A stretch of DNA of 54,576 bases from Planctomycetaceae bacterium (lineage in GTDB: Bacteria > Planctomycetota > Planctomycetia > Planctomycetales > Planctomycetaceae), in assembly GCA_020426505.1 (NCBI GenBank), contig JAGQPX010000037.1, forward strand, positions 1 to 54,576, in the 5' to 3' direction. The notes under the pieces are model-generated. The model was not told the DNA's origin. It saw only the letters and a program-made list of their open reading frames with translations, and made no database searches. The position numbers were made by a program, and so were the translations under genes. The first letter of the stretch is position 1; the number at the start of each line of letters is the position of its first letter. This document shows positions 1-10,204 of the stretch, piece by piece.

Positions 1-2507
1 TACAGTTTGTCGATGCAGAATTCGGCGCGGTGAGTGTTGCCGGTCAAGTCGACCAACAGGTTGCGGAACAGCCGGTCGACGAGCCAGGGGGGGACCGGGT
101 CGCCCACGGAAGGGACCTGTTGAAACGCTAACTCCAGTTCGTAGAGCGTGTCTTGTCGTCCCTCATCGACCCGAGGGGCCTGACTTGTCGGACCGACGAA
201 CAAGCCGGAGAAGAGATACGACAACGACGGATGATTGTTCCAATATGCCAGCAGACTTTTCAGCATGTCCGGTCGACGCAACATGGGACTGTCTTCGGGA
301 GACGGACCGCCGAGGACGATGTGGTTTCCGCCGCCGGTGCCCGTATGCCGGCCATCGTTTTGAAACTTCTCCGTCCCCAGCCGGCAGAGATGGGCATCTT
401 CGTACAGCCCCTCGGTGACCTGCGTGAGTTCCTGCCAGTTTGACGCCGGTTGAACATTGACCTCAATCACTCCAGGATCGGGCGTGACCTTCACCTGTTG
501 AATACGGTGATCGGGCGGCGGAAGGTATCCCTCCAGGACCACGGGCATTGACAGCTCTTCCGCCGTCTCCTCGATCCGGGCGACAAGGTCGAGATAGTCT
601 TCCAGCGATCCAACCGGCGGCACAAAGACGTGCAGATGTCCGTTTCGCGGCTCGACACACAAGGCGGTGGCCACAATCGGACCGGTCGTGACCGCGATGT
701 CATCCTGCTTTTCTCGCTCCGATTCACTGTTGAGTCGACTCTGGTATTCGATGGACGTGGCCCGTGAGCCCGACTCGATGGTTTGACGAGCGGAATGCCG
801 GAGTTCCACATAGCTTGGAAGCGGTGCACGTCCTGCAAACGGATCGATCGTGTAGATGTGTCCGCGTGCTTCGGCCCCTGCTGCGGGAAGCGACTCGATC
901 GGCAGACGCAATCCGAGTGGTGAGTCCCCCGGAATGAGGAACAATCGCTTGGTTCGCGTCGGCCACGCACCGCTCATCCAGCGCGGCTTGGCCTGCCACC
1001 ACGCTCTGGTCAATGGCAGCACGAACCCGCTTGGGGTGGCCACTCCGCGTTCCAGAATGTTTGCCAGCCGCTGGCGTTCCTCTGGATCATCATGATCGAA
1101 CTTGCTCGGATCGACATCGACGGGCAAACGGCGTTCCTGTTCGATGACGTGATAGATGTCCTCGTACGCTTCGCGGATGTGTTGGGCGCCAACCTCCAAT
1201 CGATCGGCCAGTGCATGCAGGAACTCTCCCGCCTGATCGGCCTTGTGATCGTACTTGCCGCGGATGTCTGCGAGGAGTTCCGGGTTCGTCCAGATCGGCT
1301 CGCCGTCGGTCCTCCACAGGCACGTGTAGGCCCAACGCGGGAGTGACTCACCCGGATACCACTTCCCCTGTCCGAAATGCAGAAGCCCCTGCGGTGCGAA
1401 TCGATCACGCAGCCGATAGATCAAATCAGCTGACAGTCTCTGCTTATGAGGACCGACCGCATCCGACGTCCACTCGGCGCCCTCCATGTCGTCGACCGAC
1501 ACGAAGGTCGGCTCTCCACCCATCGTCAGTCGGACGTCGTCCTCGTCCAGACGGCGGTCGACCTCGTGCCCAAGTTCGACGATCCTTTTCCAGGTGTTCT
1601 CGTCGTATGGTTTGGTAACGCGCGGGTCTTCCCGGACGCGTGTCACCGACATCTCGAAGTCGAACTCGACCTCGCAGGGATCGACGCCTCCGCTGATGGG
1701 GGCAGCGGTTTGCGGGCTCGGCGTGCAGGCGAGCGGCAGATGCCCCTCACCGCAGAACAGCCCCGATGTCGGATCAAGTCCGACCCATCCCGCGCCCGGG
1801 ACGAAGACCTCTGTCCAAGCGTGCAGGTCGGTGAAGTCCTCCTCCGGCCCCGAGGGACCATCGAGTGACTTCACGTCAGGCGTCAGTTGAATGAGGTATC
1901 CGGAGACAAAACGTGCGGCCAAACCGAGATTGCGGCAGATTTGCACCAGCAGCCACGCAGAGTCGCGGCACGATCCGGACTTCTTGGTGAGTGTCTCCTC
2001 ACACGACTGCACGCCCGGCTCCATCCTGATGAGATAGTCGATGTCACGTTCGAGTTGCTGATTGATGTCGACCAGGAAATCAATGGTCTTGCGCGGTGTC
2101 AGGTCCAACGACTCCAGATACGCCGCGAGCTTCGGCCCCAGCGGCTCGCATTCGAGGAACGGTTGCAGGTCCTTTGCAAGACTGTCTTCATATGGAAATG
2201 GAAACTTCTCGGCATACTCAGCGACGAAGAAGTCGAACGGGTTGATGACCGTCAGCTCGGCAATGAGATCGATTTCAACCCGCAACTCTTGCGTGGGCTC
2301 GCGAAAGTTCAATCGGGCCAGAAAGTTCCCGTGCGGGTCCTGTTGCCAGTTGAGGAAATGCTCGCTCGGCGTGACCGTGAGTGAGTACGTGGAGACGGGT
2401 GTGCGGCAATGCGGTGCCGGACGCAGGCGGATCACCTGGGGACCAAGCGTCACCAGCCGATCGTAGTGGTAAGTGGTGACATGATTGAGCGCGACACGGA
2501 TGGGCAT
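1..2507 (-). CDS. Transglutaminase-like / DUF2126 protein, C-terminus outside window
   Basis: About 835 codons are visible and the frame stays open to base 1, so the C-terminus lies outside the window. The start ATG at 2507-2505 opens with MPIRVALNHVTTYHYDRLV, the usual beginning of this family. An N-terminal bacterial transglutaminase-like domain covers roughly residues 1-290, with a complete Cys-His-Asp triad: C180 in SGSCRDSAW, H229 in DLHAW and D245 in GLDPT. A long DUF2126 region follows, recognisable by LTMGGEPTFVSVDD and, later, GGGNHIVLGGPSPEDSP. The fold is typical of peptide cross-linking or amide-cleaving enzymes, and no signal peptide is visible, so it is probably cytoplasmic. It follows the alpha-E and ATP-grasp genes on the same strand with a 45 bp gap. 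That trio is a known conserved cluster predicted to synthesise or process peptides; the substrate is unknown. Confidence 0.9.
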   Translation of the reverse strand, partial: MPIRVALNHVTTYHYDRLVTLGPQVIRLRPAPHCRTPVSTYSLTVTPSEHFLNWQQDPHGNFLARLNFREPTQELRVEIDLIAELTVINPFDFFVAEYAEKFPFPYEDSLAKDLQPFLECEPLGPKLAAYLESLDLTPRKTIDFLVDINQQLERDIDYLIRMEPGVQSCEETLTKKSGSCRDSAWLLVQICRNLGLAARFVSGYLIQLTPDVKSLDGPSGPEEDFTDLHAWTEVFVPGAGWVGLDPTSGLFCGEGHLPLACTPSPQTAAPISGGVDPCEVEFDFEMSVTRVREDPRVTKPYDENTWKRIVELGHEVDRRLDEDDVRLTMGGEPTFVSVDDMEGAEWTSDAVGPHKQRLSADLIYRLRDRFAPQGLLHFGQGKWYPGESLPRWAYTCLWRTDGEPIWTNPELLADIRGKYDHKADQAGEFLHALADRLEVGAQHIREAYEDIYHVIEQERRLPVDVDPSKFDHDDPEERQRLANILERGVATPSGFVLPLTRAWWQAKPRWMSGAWPTRTKRLFLIPGDSPLGLRLPIESLPAAGAEARGHIYTIDPFAGRAPLPSYVELRHSARQTIESGSRATSIEYQSRLNSESEREKQDDIAVTTGPIVATALCVEPRNGHLHVFVPPVGSLEDYLDLVARIEETAEELSMPVVLEGYLPPPDHRIQQVKVTPDPGVIEVNVQPASNWQELTQVTEGLYEDAHLCRLGTEKFQNDGRHTGTGGGNHIVLGGPSPEDSPMLRRPDMLKSLLAYWNNHPSLSYLFSGLFVGPTSQAPRVDEGRQDTLYELELAFQQVPSVGDPVPPWLVDRLFRNLLVDLTGNTHRAEFCIDKL

Positions 2508-2552
2508 TGCAAGTGACACTTCTGCCAAAACGAATGACGGGAGAGCATACGA

Positions 2553-3530
2553 TTATTGCGTTTGCGATTGGACGCGGCTGTGAGTCGGACGAGCGAAGAA
2601 CGCTTTGTCGATCTCAACGCCGATCTGGTTGAGCCGGACCTGCACCGAGTCCACGAACTCGTGCATGCCTTCCGCGATGATATCTTCGATCCCGCGGAAG
2701 GTCAGTTCGTACCGGAGCTTGCCGACGTGTTGCTCAGCGGGGTTACTGAAGTAGTCTGTCGACACGCCAGTGATATCGTGAAGAGCCCGCTCGGCTCCTG
2801 CGACACAGTAGTAGATGGATCGGGGAAACGCTCGATCCAGGATGAGAAAATCGGCCACCTGCTCAGGCACAATTGTTCCAAACCGTCTGCGATACATGGC
2901 CAGCGCACTTGTCGAGTTCAAAAGTGCACTCCACTGCACGGCATCGAGGTGCGTGCCGACATCATCCGGCTTGGGAAGCAGCGTGTAATACTTAACGTCC
3001 AGAATGCGTGAAGTCTTATCGGCCCGCTCGAGCAAACTTCCCAGCCTCATGAAGTTCCATGCCTCTCCCTGCGACACCGTGGCATGTTTCAGTCCAAGGA
3101 GCAGATGGCTCGACGACTTCACATCGTTGAGGAATCGATGGGGACGCCGCAGAATGCGTTCCCGGTCGACGATGGCATCGCGGACCTGCAGGTAGAACCG
3201 ATTGAGTTCCTCCCACATGGACGCGGAAAGCGTCTCGCGAACCATTCGACCGTTCTCACGAGCGGCGTTCACGCAACTCCGGATCGAGTTCAGGTTCTGC
3301 TCGTCGAAGATGAGAAAGTCGAGAACACTTCTCTCCGTCGGCTCTCCGTAACGTTCGAGAAAGGCTTCCTCGTCGCCGCTGGCTTTCACCAGCGGGCCCC
3401 ACTGGGCAACCGTTCCTCCCAGTCCACCCAGTGATAAGTCTCGGTTCACCTCGACGAACCGAGCGACATTCTCAGCCCGCTCAACGTAGCGACTCATCCA
3501 GAACAATGACTCCGCAACGCGGCTCAGCAT
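2553..3530 (-). CDS. Alpha-E domain protein (DUF403 / COG2307)
   Basis: This 325-residue protein starts with MLSRVAESLFWMSRYVERAE, the diagnostic opening of the alpha-E (DUF403) family. It is almost entirely alpha-helical, with no signal peptide or membrane segment, and its length is normal for the family. The biochemical role is not established. The family almost always sits between a circularly permuted ATP-grasp gene and a transglutaminase-like gene, exactly as here, and it has been proposed to be a helical partner of the ligase. It lies 61 bp after the ATP-grasp gene and 45 bp before the transglutaminase gene, which suggests one transcript. Confidence 0.9.
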   Translation of the reverse strand: MLSRVAESLFWMSRYVERAENVARFVEVNRDLSLGGLGGTVAQWGPLVKASGDEEAFLERYGEPTERSVLDFLIFDEQNLNSIRSCVNAARENGRMVRETLSASMWEELNRFYLQVRDAIVDRERILRRPHRFLNDVKSSSHLLLGLKHATVSQGEAWNFMRLGSLLERADKTSRILDVKYYTLLPKPDDVGTHLDAVQWSALLNSTSALAMYRRRFGTIVPEQVADFLILDRAFPRSIYYCVAGAERALHDITGVSTDYFSNPAEQHVGKLRYELTFRGIEDIIAEGMHEFVDSVQVRLNQIGVEIDKAFFARPTHSRVQSQTQ

Positions 3531-3591
3531 CGTGACCTCCCTGAGACGATGCGTCGATCGAACACCTTTCGCTGGTGATGTTGCGGAATGC

Positions 3592-5043
3592 TCATTTCAA
3601 CACCCACGTATCTTTGCTGCCGCCACCCTGCGATGAATTGACCACCATCGACCCCTCCCGTAATGCGACTCGTGTAAGTCCTCCCGGCATCACTTGAATG
3701 TCCCGGCCGTAAAGGATGAAGGGACGAAGATCGACGTGCCGCGGCGCGGGGCCTTTGTCCGTAATCGTTGGCACCGTTGAGAGACAAAGCATCGGCTGGG
3801 CAATGAAGTTCCGGGGGTCCTTCTGGATGGACTCCGCACACTGGTCAAGCTCTTCGCGGCTGCTCTCCGGTCCCAGAACGATTCCGTACCCGCCCGACTC
3901 GTTTGTCGGTTTGACAACCAACGCATCCAGATGGTCAAGGACATACTGCCGTTGTTCGACATCGGCACAAATGTACGTGGGCACGTTCGCCAGGATTGGT
4001 TCCTCGCCAAGATAGAACTGAATAATCTGCGGCACGTAGGCATAGACTGCTTTGTCGTCAGCGACCCCATTGCCCGGCGCATTGGCGAGGGTGACTCTCC
4101 CGTCGCGATACACCTGCATGAGTCCGGGCACGCCGAGCATCGAATCCTCACGGAAGCAACTCGGGTCGAGGAAGTCGTCGTCAATCCGGCGATAGATGAC
4201 GTCAACCTGTTGGAGTCCTTTGGTGGTCTGCATCTTGACCACGCCGTCGTCGACAATGAGGTCATCGCCGCAAACAAGTTCCACTCCCATTTGCTGCGCG
4301 AGGAAGCAATGCTCAAAGTAGGCCGAGTTGTAAACACCGGGGGTGAGCACCGCGACGGTTGGATTGTCCACACCGTCCGGAGCCGTCTCAATGAGTGTCT
4401 TCAGCAGCAACTCCGGGTAGTCCTCAACGGGTGACACTCGCACGCCGCTGAACACTTCCGGGAGAACTCGCTTCATGACTTCGCGGTTCTCCAGCACATA
4501 CGACACGCCGGACGGACAACGCAGATTGTCCTCCAGCACGTAAATCGTTCCGTCTCCGTGCCGGATCAGATCGGTGCCCGTAATGTGCGTCCAGACACCA
4601 TGTGGAGGACGCTGACCCCGACACACTTCGCGAAAGGAAGTCGCCGTTTCGATCAGGTCTGCCGGGAGAATCCCGTCCGCGATGATCTGTTGTTCGCCAT
4701 AGATGTCATCGAGAAAGAGGTTCAGCGCTCGAATCCGCTGTTTCAAACCCGTCTCAATCATGGCCCATTCACCCGCATCGATCACGCGCGGAAGGATGTC
4801 CATTGGCCAGACTTTTTCAACACCGTCGCCGTGTCCATAGACATTGAAGGTGATGCCCAGCATCCGCAGATGCTCCGACGCCGCTCGCTGTCTCAGCTGC
4901 AGATCCTCAAATGAAAGCCCGTCCAGCAGATTTGTGACGACCTGCTTTGCGACTTCATCGTTTGCGTTTCCGTATTCGTCGAATTGGATCGGATTCAAGC
5001 GAGTCAGCGCTGCTCTTGATGTTGAATGGGAGTGAGAAACCAA
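3592..5043 (-). CDS. Circularly permuted ATP-grasp protein (DUF404/DUF407)
   Basis: This 483-residue protein belongs to the circularly permuted ATP-grasp type 2 family. Typical stretches include [20 protein letters not shown] near residue 70, [19 protein letters not shown] near 170, and a C-terminal nucleotide-binding part with [18 protein letters not shown] and [23 protein letters not shown]-grasp enzymes join a carboxylate to an amine through an acyl-phosphate, so amide ligation is the likely chemistry; the substrates are not known. No export signal is seen. It is the first gene of a three-gene operon read leftwards with the alpha-E and transglutaminase/DUF2126 genes. The 185 bp upstream of its start, after the end of the DUF1501 gene, probably holds its promoter. 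Confidence 0.9.
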   Translation of the reverse strand: MVSHSHSTSRAALTRLNPIQFDEYGNANDEVAKQVVTNLLDGLSFEDLQLRQRAASEHLRMLGITFNVYGHGDGVEKVWPMDILPRVIDAGEWAMIETGLKQRIRALNLFLDDIYGEQQIIADGILPADLIETATSFREVCRGQRPPHGVWTHITGTDLIRHGDGTIYVLEDNLRCPSGVSYVLENREVMKRVLPEVFSGVRVSPVEDYPELLLKTLIETAPDGVDNPTVAVLTPGVYNSAYFEHCFLAQQMGVELVCGDDLIVDDGVVKMQTTKGLQQVDVIYRRIDDDFLDPSCFREDSMLGVPGLMQVYRDGRVTLANAPGNGVADDKAVYAYVPQIIQFYLGEEPILANVPTYICADVEQRQYVLDHLDALVVKPTNESGGYGIVLGPESSREELDQCAESIQKDPRNFIAQPMLCLSTVPTITDKGPAPRHVDLRPFILYGRDIQVMPGGLTRVALREGSMVVNSSQGGGSKDTWVLK

Positions 5044-5228
5044 TTGATGGGGTGCGTCGGAACGTCATCATATTGGATTGACCAGCAACCGTGCAAAGCC
5101 CGCGCCACTTGCATAAAAACCGAGCTTTGGGTGAATCACCCCGATTCTGGTGCTGCCCCATCCTTCAGATCTGCCCAAATTATTGGCACGCGATCAGGCC
5201 TGCCGTTCGCACAAGACCCGCATGGCCA

Positions 5229-6635
5229 TCAAGCCAGGAGATCATCGACGACACGACCGTGCACGTCCGTGAGGCGGTAGTCGCGGCCGGCGTGGCGGTA
5301 GGTGAGTTGCTCGTGGTTCAGGCCCAGCAAGTGCAGGATTGTGGCATGGAAGTCGTGAATGTGAACACGATTCTCAGCGATGGCGATGCCGAACTCGTCA
5401 CTTGATCCGTAGGTGATTCCACTCTTCACGCCACCGCCGGCCATCCACGACGAAAACACCTGATGGTGATGCTCTCTGCCGGGATGATCGGCCTTTTCGT
5501 GATAGGGAGTGCGGCCGAACTCAGTCGTCCAGACGACGAGTGTGTCGTCCAGCATGCCGCGTTGTTTCAGGTCAGTGATCAACGCGGCGATCGGTTGGTC
5601 CACATTTCTTGCGAGCGGCGCATGTGTCGCCATGTCGCCGTGAGCGTCCCAGTTGTTCGCAGAGCCGACGTCGATCAATTCGATGAACCGAACGCCTCGT
5701 TCTGCGAGTCTGCGGGCAACGAGGCATTGCCAGCCGAACCCCGTGGTCTGTCCCGGCTCGAGTCCATACGCATTGAGGGTTGAGGCTGTTTCGCTGGAGA
5801 GATCGAGTGCTTCGGGGGCTTCGCGCTGCATGCCGAAAGCTGTTTCAAAGGAACGAATGCGGGCCTCCAATGCGTTCTCATCGGATCGCGACTCGAGATG
5901 TCTCTCGTTGGCTTGTTGCAGGAGCTGAAGCTCCAGTTCCTGAAGACGGGATGACGCGACGCGAGGCTTGATGTTGGGGACCGGATTCTCCCCAGGCAGG
6001 AATTGTGTTCCCTGATGGCAGCCGGGCAGGAAGTCGCTTCCCCACGTTTGTGCTCCGGCGTACGGGGCATGCGGGGCGACGACAACGAACGACGGTAGGT
6101 TGCGATTGACTGTGCCCAGTCCATAGCTGATCCACGCACCAATGCTGGGACGGGCGAACGTCCACGAGCCACAGTGCATGCCGAGTGTGCTCTCGTAATG
6201 ATTGGTATGGTCCGTCTCCATCGATCGAATCACACACAGGTCGTCGACGATGTTTCTCATGTGCGGGAACAGGTCACTCACCGACGTACCACACTCGCCG
6301 CCCGGACGAAACTCCCAGTTGGGCCTCTTGAGGTAGCGGGGGAACTCGCCGATCTTTCCCTGCCAGTTGTCGACGGTGATTTTCTTGCCGTGATTGGCAA
6401 ACAACGACGGCTTGTCATCAAACGAGTCCACATGAGACACCCCCCCCGTCATATAGAGGAAAATGACCCGTTTGGCTTTGGGCGCGAAGTGTGGATCCTT
6501 CGCCATCAGCGGATCGGAATCGCTCGACGTACCTGCTGCCTGTGCCTGTTCGGCCAGCATGCCTGCAAGAGCGATCGAGCCAAAGCCACCTGCTGCTCTT
6601 GCGAGGAAATCGCGTCGGGATGGGATTGAAATCAT
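5229..6635 (-). CDS. DUF1501 protein with Tat signal
   Basis: This 468-residue protein has a twin-arginine leader, SRRDFLARAAGG at residues 6-17, followed by a hydrophobic stretch, so it is probably exported folded. The body is DUF1501, a sulfatase/alkaline-phosphatase-like fold common in planctomycetes; typical segments are YMTGGVSHVDSFDDKP, HYESTLGMHCGSW and the C-terminal HPGREHHHQVFSSWMAGGG. Its activity is unproven. It begins 3 bp after the stop of the PSD1 gene upstream, so the two are surely co-transcribed and perhaps translationally coupled, and no separate ribosome site is evident. DUF1501 and PSD1 pairs are repeated many times in planctomycete genomes, and a joint role in extracytoplasmic polymer breakdown has been suggested but not shown. 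Confidence 0.92.
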   Translation of the reverse strand: MISIPSRRDFLARAAGGFGSIALAGMLAEQAQAAGTSSDSDPLMAKDPHFAPKAKRVIFLYMTGGVSHVDSFDDKPSLFANHGKKITVDNWQGKIGEFPRYLKRPNWEFRPGGECGTSVSDLFPHMRNIVDDLCVIRSMETDHTNHYESTLGMHCGSWTFARPSIGAWISYGLGTVNRNLPSFVVVAPHAPYAGAQTWGSDFLPGCHQGTQFLPGENPVPNIKPRVASSRLQELELQLLQQANERHLESRSDENALEARIRSFETAFGMQREAPEALDLSSETASTLNAYGLEPGQTTGFGWQCLVARRLAERGVRFIELIDVGSANNWDAHGDMATHAPLARNVDQPIAALITDLKQRGMLDDTLVVWTTEFGRTPYHEKADHPGREHHHQVFSSWMAGGGVKSGITYGSSDEFGIAIAENRVHIHDFHATILHLLGLNHEQLTYRHAGRDYRLTDVHGRVVDDLLA

Positions 6636-6638
6636 GAT

Positions 6639-9131
6639 TCAGTCAACAAACAGAAAATCATTTCGGGTCAACAGAGTTCGTGCGAATGCTGCCCACGATG
6701 TCAGTTCGGTGTTTGTGGGTGATGCTGCTGACTCTTCTAACGCTTCACGATAAGTGGTCAGGAACGAGTGTGACTCCTGTCGTTCGGCTTCAATTGGCAC
6801 GCGTCCAAAGGCGATCTGAAGAGCTGCATCAATGCGAGTCGACTCATCGTCACTTTCTGCAAGTAGACGAGTAGCCAAAGAGGCTGATTGTTCGTGAACG
6901 AACTTGTTGTTCATGAGGAATAGCGCCTGAGTTGGCACCGTCGTGAGACTTCGATGTGCTGTGCTAACGTTCGCGTCGGCTCCGTCGAACAGGCCGAGGA
7001 AGGGATGCCGCTTCAGTCTTTGTTGCATCAGGTAAATGCTGCGGCGGTTCGTGGGATACACACCGTAATACGGGTTGTGTTGCGTGAACCCCCAGCTGTC
7101 GACTGGAGGGAACGGATGCGCCCCGCCACGGGTGCGATCGAGGTTTCCGCTGACGAAAAGCATGGCGTCACGAATCTCCTCCGCACTGAGGCGACGGCGA
7201 TTGAAACGCCAGATCAAGTGCGCGTCCGGATCGACGTCGGCTGCGGTCTTGTCGTACTCACTCGACCGTTGGTAGGCAGCCGAGTTCATGATCAGGCGAT
7301 GCATGGCCTTGATCGAAAAGCCGGACTCCTTGAACCGGCTCGCCAGCCAGTCGAGCAACTCTGGATGCGAGGGACGTTCGCCGCGTGCTCCGAAGTCGTT
7401 CTCCGTGCCGACGAGACCTCTGCCAAAGTGTTGCTGCCAGATGCGATTAACCATCACGCGGGCCAACAGCGGGTTGTCATCACGGGTGAGCCATTCAGCC
7501 ATCTGCAATCGTCCGCTGCCAGCCCCTTCATCGACCGGGTCACCGCCAAGGATGTCCAGATTCCGGCGAGGCACCTCGTCCCCTAATCGAGTCTTCTCCC
7601 CTCGCAACTGGATGTGGGAATTCGTCGGCTGTTCCTGTTCGATGGCTCCGTAGATGCGTTGCTCTGCCGGAAGTGGGCCGACTTTCTTCAGCTCATCACG
7701 CTGTTTGGTGAGGTCCTCATCAGGTTTTTCGAGTTGTTCGATCTGTTCGTCGAGGGTCGCGACTTCCGCATTGAACTGACTCTCCAGCTCGGCGTACTCA
7801 TCGGGTGGGACGGAAGGATACAGATCGTATGGCCGCTTTTTCTCTTCGGAGCCGGGGAACGAATACCGCGTACTCTCGAAGATGCCGTACCACGCGTAGT
7901 AGTCGGTCATGTTGACCGGGTCGTATTTGTGGTCGTGACAGCGGGCACAACCGAGCGTCAAACCGAGCATCGATTGCCCGATCACGTCGATCGTGTCCTG
8001 AATCGTGAGGTGGTGATAGTTCTCGACGTCGAAACCGAATCGTCGCGAGATGGCGATGAACCCGGTCGCGGTCAGCATGTCGCGGTACTGTCGACGCACT
8101 TCATCGTCGAGAGATGCGTCCTCGGTTTTCTTGGCCCGTTCGACGAGTTGCAGTGCGTAGATGTCTCCGGCGATCTGTTGACGGACAAACTCGTCATAAG
8201 GCATGTCGGCGTTGAATGCGTCGATCACCCAGTTGCGGTACTTGTAACTCAACGGCGTGGGATAGTCGGCTGTCTCACCCGCTGTGTCGGCATAACGAAT
8301 GACGTCGAGCCAATGCCGCCCCCAGCGTTCGCCGTAGGCAGACGAGTTGAGCAAACGGTCGATGACTTTGGCAGAGGCATCTTCCGACGGATCGTCGACA
8401 AACTCCCGGACTTCAGCAGGCGTGGGAGGCAGACCAGTCAGATCGAACGTCGCTCGGCGAATCCACTGCTGACGGGTCGCAGGAGGCATCGGGTCGAGTC
8501 CTGACTCTTCGAGCCTGGCCAGCACAAAGCGGTCGATGTCGTTGAGCATATCCGATCCGTCGACGTTCGGGGGCGTGGGGTCAGTGATCGGCTGGAACGA
8601 CCAGAAGTCCCGCTCGGCGTCTGTAATCGGTCCGCCCCGCAGAGTGGGACCAGACTCTCCCAACACGACGTCCTTCGGCCAGTTGGCTCCGCTGCGAATC
8701 CACTCCTCGATGGCGGCAATCTCGTGATCGGGCAGCTGTTCATCAGGCGGCATCTCCAGGTCATCGACATGTCTCATTGTCTGAAGCAGCAAACTGTCTT
8801 CGGGTTGGTCCAGTGAGATGGCCGGCCCCCGGTCGCCCCCCTTGAGCATCAGTTCGCGGGAGTCGAGCCTGAGCCCCGACTCAGACTTCTTCGCGTTGTG
8901 GCACTCAATGCAATGATCGATCAGCAGCGGACGAATCGAGTTCTCGAAGAGTGTGACATCTGACGGTGTGGATACGACGCCTTCGATATTACGTGGGGGC
9001 TCTTCGGCAACTGCGACACCGATCAGGCAGCCTACGAGGAAGAACCTGATTAGAAGAGCGTAAACGACCGTGTCGCGTTTGATTGTCCCAGCTGTCCGGT
9101 CGCGAGTTGTCGGGCGCTGCAGGGTTCGCAT
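6639..9131 (-). CDS. PSD1 cytochrome-c protein with DUF1549 and DUF1553
   Basis: This 830-residue exported protein has a signal sequence near residues 20-42 (hydrophobic stretch ending AVAEEPP). A planctomycete cytochrome-c domain follows, with haem site CIECH at residues 74-78 and the LRLDSRELMLKGGDRGPAI pattern. DUF1549 (PSD1) covers roughly residues 200-410 and contains a second CxxCH, CARCH, near residue 397. DUF1553 fills the C-terminal part, marked by LARVMVNRIWQQHFGRGLV. A coiled-coil-like charged segment sits near residues 450-490. Two haem-binding motifs suggest a periplasmic electron carrier or redox enzyme, but no substrate is known. It heads a two-gene operon with the DUF1501 gene and is divergent from the catabolic island; the 110 bp between the start codons must hold promoters for both directions. 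Confidence 0.92.
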   Translation of the reverse strand: MRTLQRPTTRDRTAGTIKRDTVVYALLIRFFLVGCLIGVAVAEEPPRNIEGVVSTPSDVTLFENSIRPLLIDHCIECHNAKKSESGLRLDSRELMLKGGDRGPAISLDQPEDSLLLQTMRHVDDLEMPPDEQLPDHEIAAIEEWIRSGANWPKDVVLGESGPTLRGGPITDAERDFWSFQPITDPTPPNVDGSDMLNDIDRFVLARLEESGLDPMPPATRQQWIRRATFDLTGLPPTPAEVREFVDDPSEDASAKVIDRLLNSSAYGERWGRHWLDVIRYADTAGETADYPTPLSYKYRNWVIDAFNADMPYDEFVRQQIAGDIYALQLVERAKKTEDASLDDEVRRQYRDMLTATGFIAISRRFGFDVENYHHLTIQDTIDVIGQSMLGLTLGCARCHDHKYDPVNMTDYYAWYGIFESTRYSFPGSEEKKRPYDLYPSVPPDEYAELESQFNAEVATLDEQIEQLEKPDEDLTKQRDELKKVGPLPAEQRIYGAIEQEQPTNSHIQLRGEKTRLGDEVPRRNLDILGGDPVDEGAGSGRLQMAEWLTRDDNPLLARVMVNRIWQQHFGRGLVGTENDFGARGERPSHPELLDWLASRFKESGFSIKAMHRLIMNSAAYQRSSEYDKTAADVDPDAHLIWRFNRRRLSAEEIRDAMLFVSGNLDRTRGGAHPFPPVDSWGFTQHNPYYGVYPTNRRSIYLMQQRLKRHPFLGLFDGADANVSTAHRSLTTVPTQALFLMNNKFVHEQSASLATRLLAESDDESTRIDAALQIAFGRVPIEAERQESHSFLTTYREALEESAASPTNTELTSWAAFARTLLTRNDFLFVD

Positions 9132-9241
9132 GACGAAACGGCTCGCTTTCGAGAATCGGCCTGTAGGATTGCCAACCCCGTCGGCGCCGCTTTAGATTAT
9201 CTCACCTTCAGATGTCCGTCAAATTCTCAGCGGGGATGTTC

Positions 9242-10201
9242 ATGGCAATCGTCGCCGTCACCGACTTCACATTTCCCTCGCTGGACATCGAAGCTCAGTC
9301 ACTGAGCGATCCTGAGATCGAGCTGCGATCCGGGCAGTGCAAGGACACGCCCTCACTGGTTTCTCTCGTTCGCGACGCCGATGCGGTGATCACACAATTC
9401 GCTCCGGTCAACGCAGACGTCATCGCAGCGATGGAGAAGGCGAAGGTGATCGTCCGTTACGGAATCGGCGTTGATAACGTCGATCTGGAGGCCGCTCGTG
9501 CTCGCGGCATTCCGGTGTGCAATGTGCCCGATTACTGCATCGATGAGGTTGCCGATCATACGCTGGCGTTTATCCTCGCCGCGACGCGGCAGGTCGTTTC
9601 AAACACACTCCACATCCGTGAGGGACATTGGGGTCTGGCGACTCCGCTGGACGGGATGAGGACCCTGCGCGATCAGACAGTCGGGATCGTCGGCTTCGGA
9701 CGCATCGGTCGAGAAGTGGCGGCAAGGCTTTCTCCTTTCAAGCCGCGACGATTGGTCTGTGATGCGTTTGTTGATGCCGACGTCATTCGCAGTGCGGGAT
9801 GCGAGCCGGTGTCACTGGAGGAACTGCTCAGTCTCTCGGACATCATCACGCTGCATTGTCCCTCCACTCCCGAGACGCGACGGCTGATCAATGCGGAGTC
9901 GATCAGCGGAATGAGGCCGGGTGCGATTGTGATCAATCTGGCGAGAGGCGACCTGATCGACACGGCGTCACTCGTTGCTGCGTTGGAGACAGGACAGATT
10001 GCGGCTGCTGCCATCGATGTATGTGATCCGGAACCGATCCCCGCTGACAGCCCGCTGCGGACGCTGCCGAACGTGATTGCCGCTTCACACATCGCCTCTG
10101 CCAGTCCCAAAGCGGTGCGGACACTGCGTGAGACCGCGTCTCGCATCGCACTTGCCGCACTCCGAGGTGAGACGCTTCCCAACATCGTGAATGGTGTCTG
10201 A
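9242..10201 (+). CDS. D-isomer-specific 2-hydroxyacid dehydrogenase (CtBP/SerA type)
   Basis: This NAD-dependent dehydrogenase interconverts a 2-hydroxyacid and a 2-oxoacid. The Rossmann motif GIVGFGRIGREVA is clear, and the catalytic set is present: Arg in NLARGDLID, Glu in VCDPEP and His in AASHIAS. From the start chosen here it has 319 residues, normal for the family. An in-frame ATG lies 30 bp upstream at 9212, but 9242 has a G-rich ribosome site (AGCGGGG) at a sensible distance and gives the usual N-terminus, MAIVAVTDF. It is the first gene of a same-strand island up to 20844, and the next gene starts 3 bp after its stop. The sequence resembles C-terminal-binding-protein-like members rather than true SerA; the substrate is unknown and probably a sugar-derived acid. 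Confidence 0.85.
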   Translation: MAIVAVTDFTFPSLDIEAQSLSDPEIELRSGQCKDTPSLVSLVRDADAVITQFAPVNADVIAAMEKAKVIVRYGIGVDNVDLEAARARGIPVCNVPDYCIDEVADHTLAFILAATRQVVSNTLHIREGHWGLATPLDGMRTLRDQTVGIVGFGRIGREVAARLSPFKPRRLVCDAFVDADVIRSAGCEPVSLEELLSLSDIITLHCPSTPETRRLINAESISGMRPGAIVINLARGDLIDTASLVAALETGQIAAAAIDVCDPEPIPADSPLRTLPNVIAASHIASASPKAVRTLRETASRIALAALRGETLPNIVNGV

Positions 10202-10204
10202 TCA

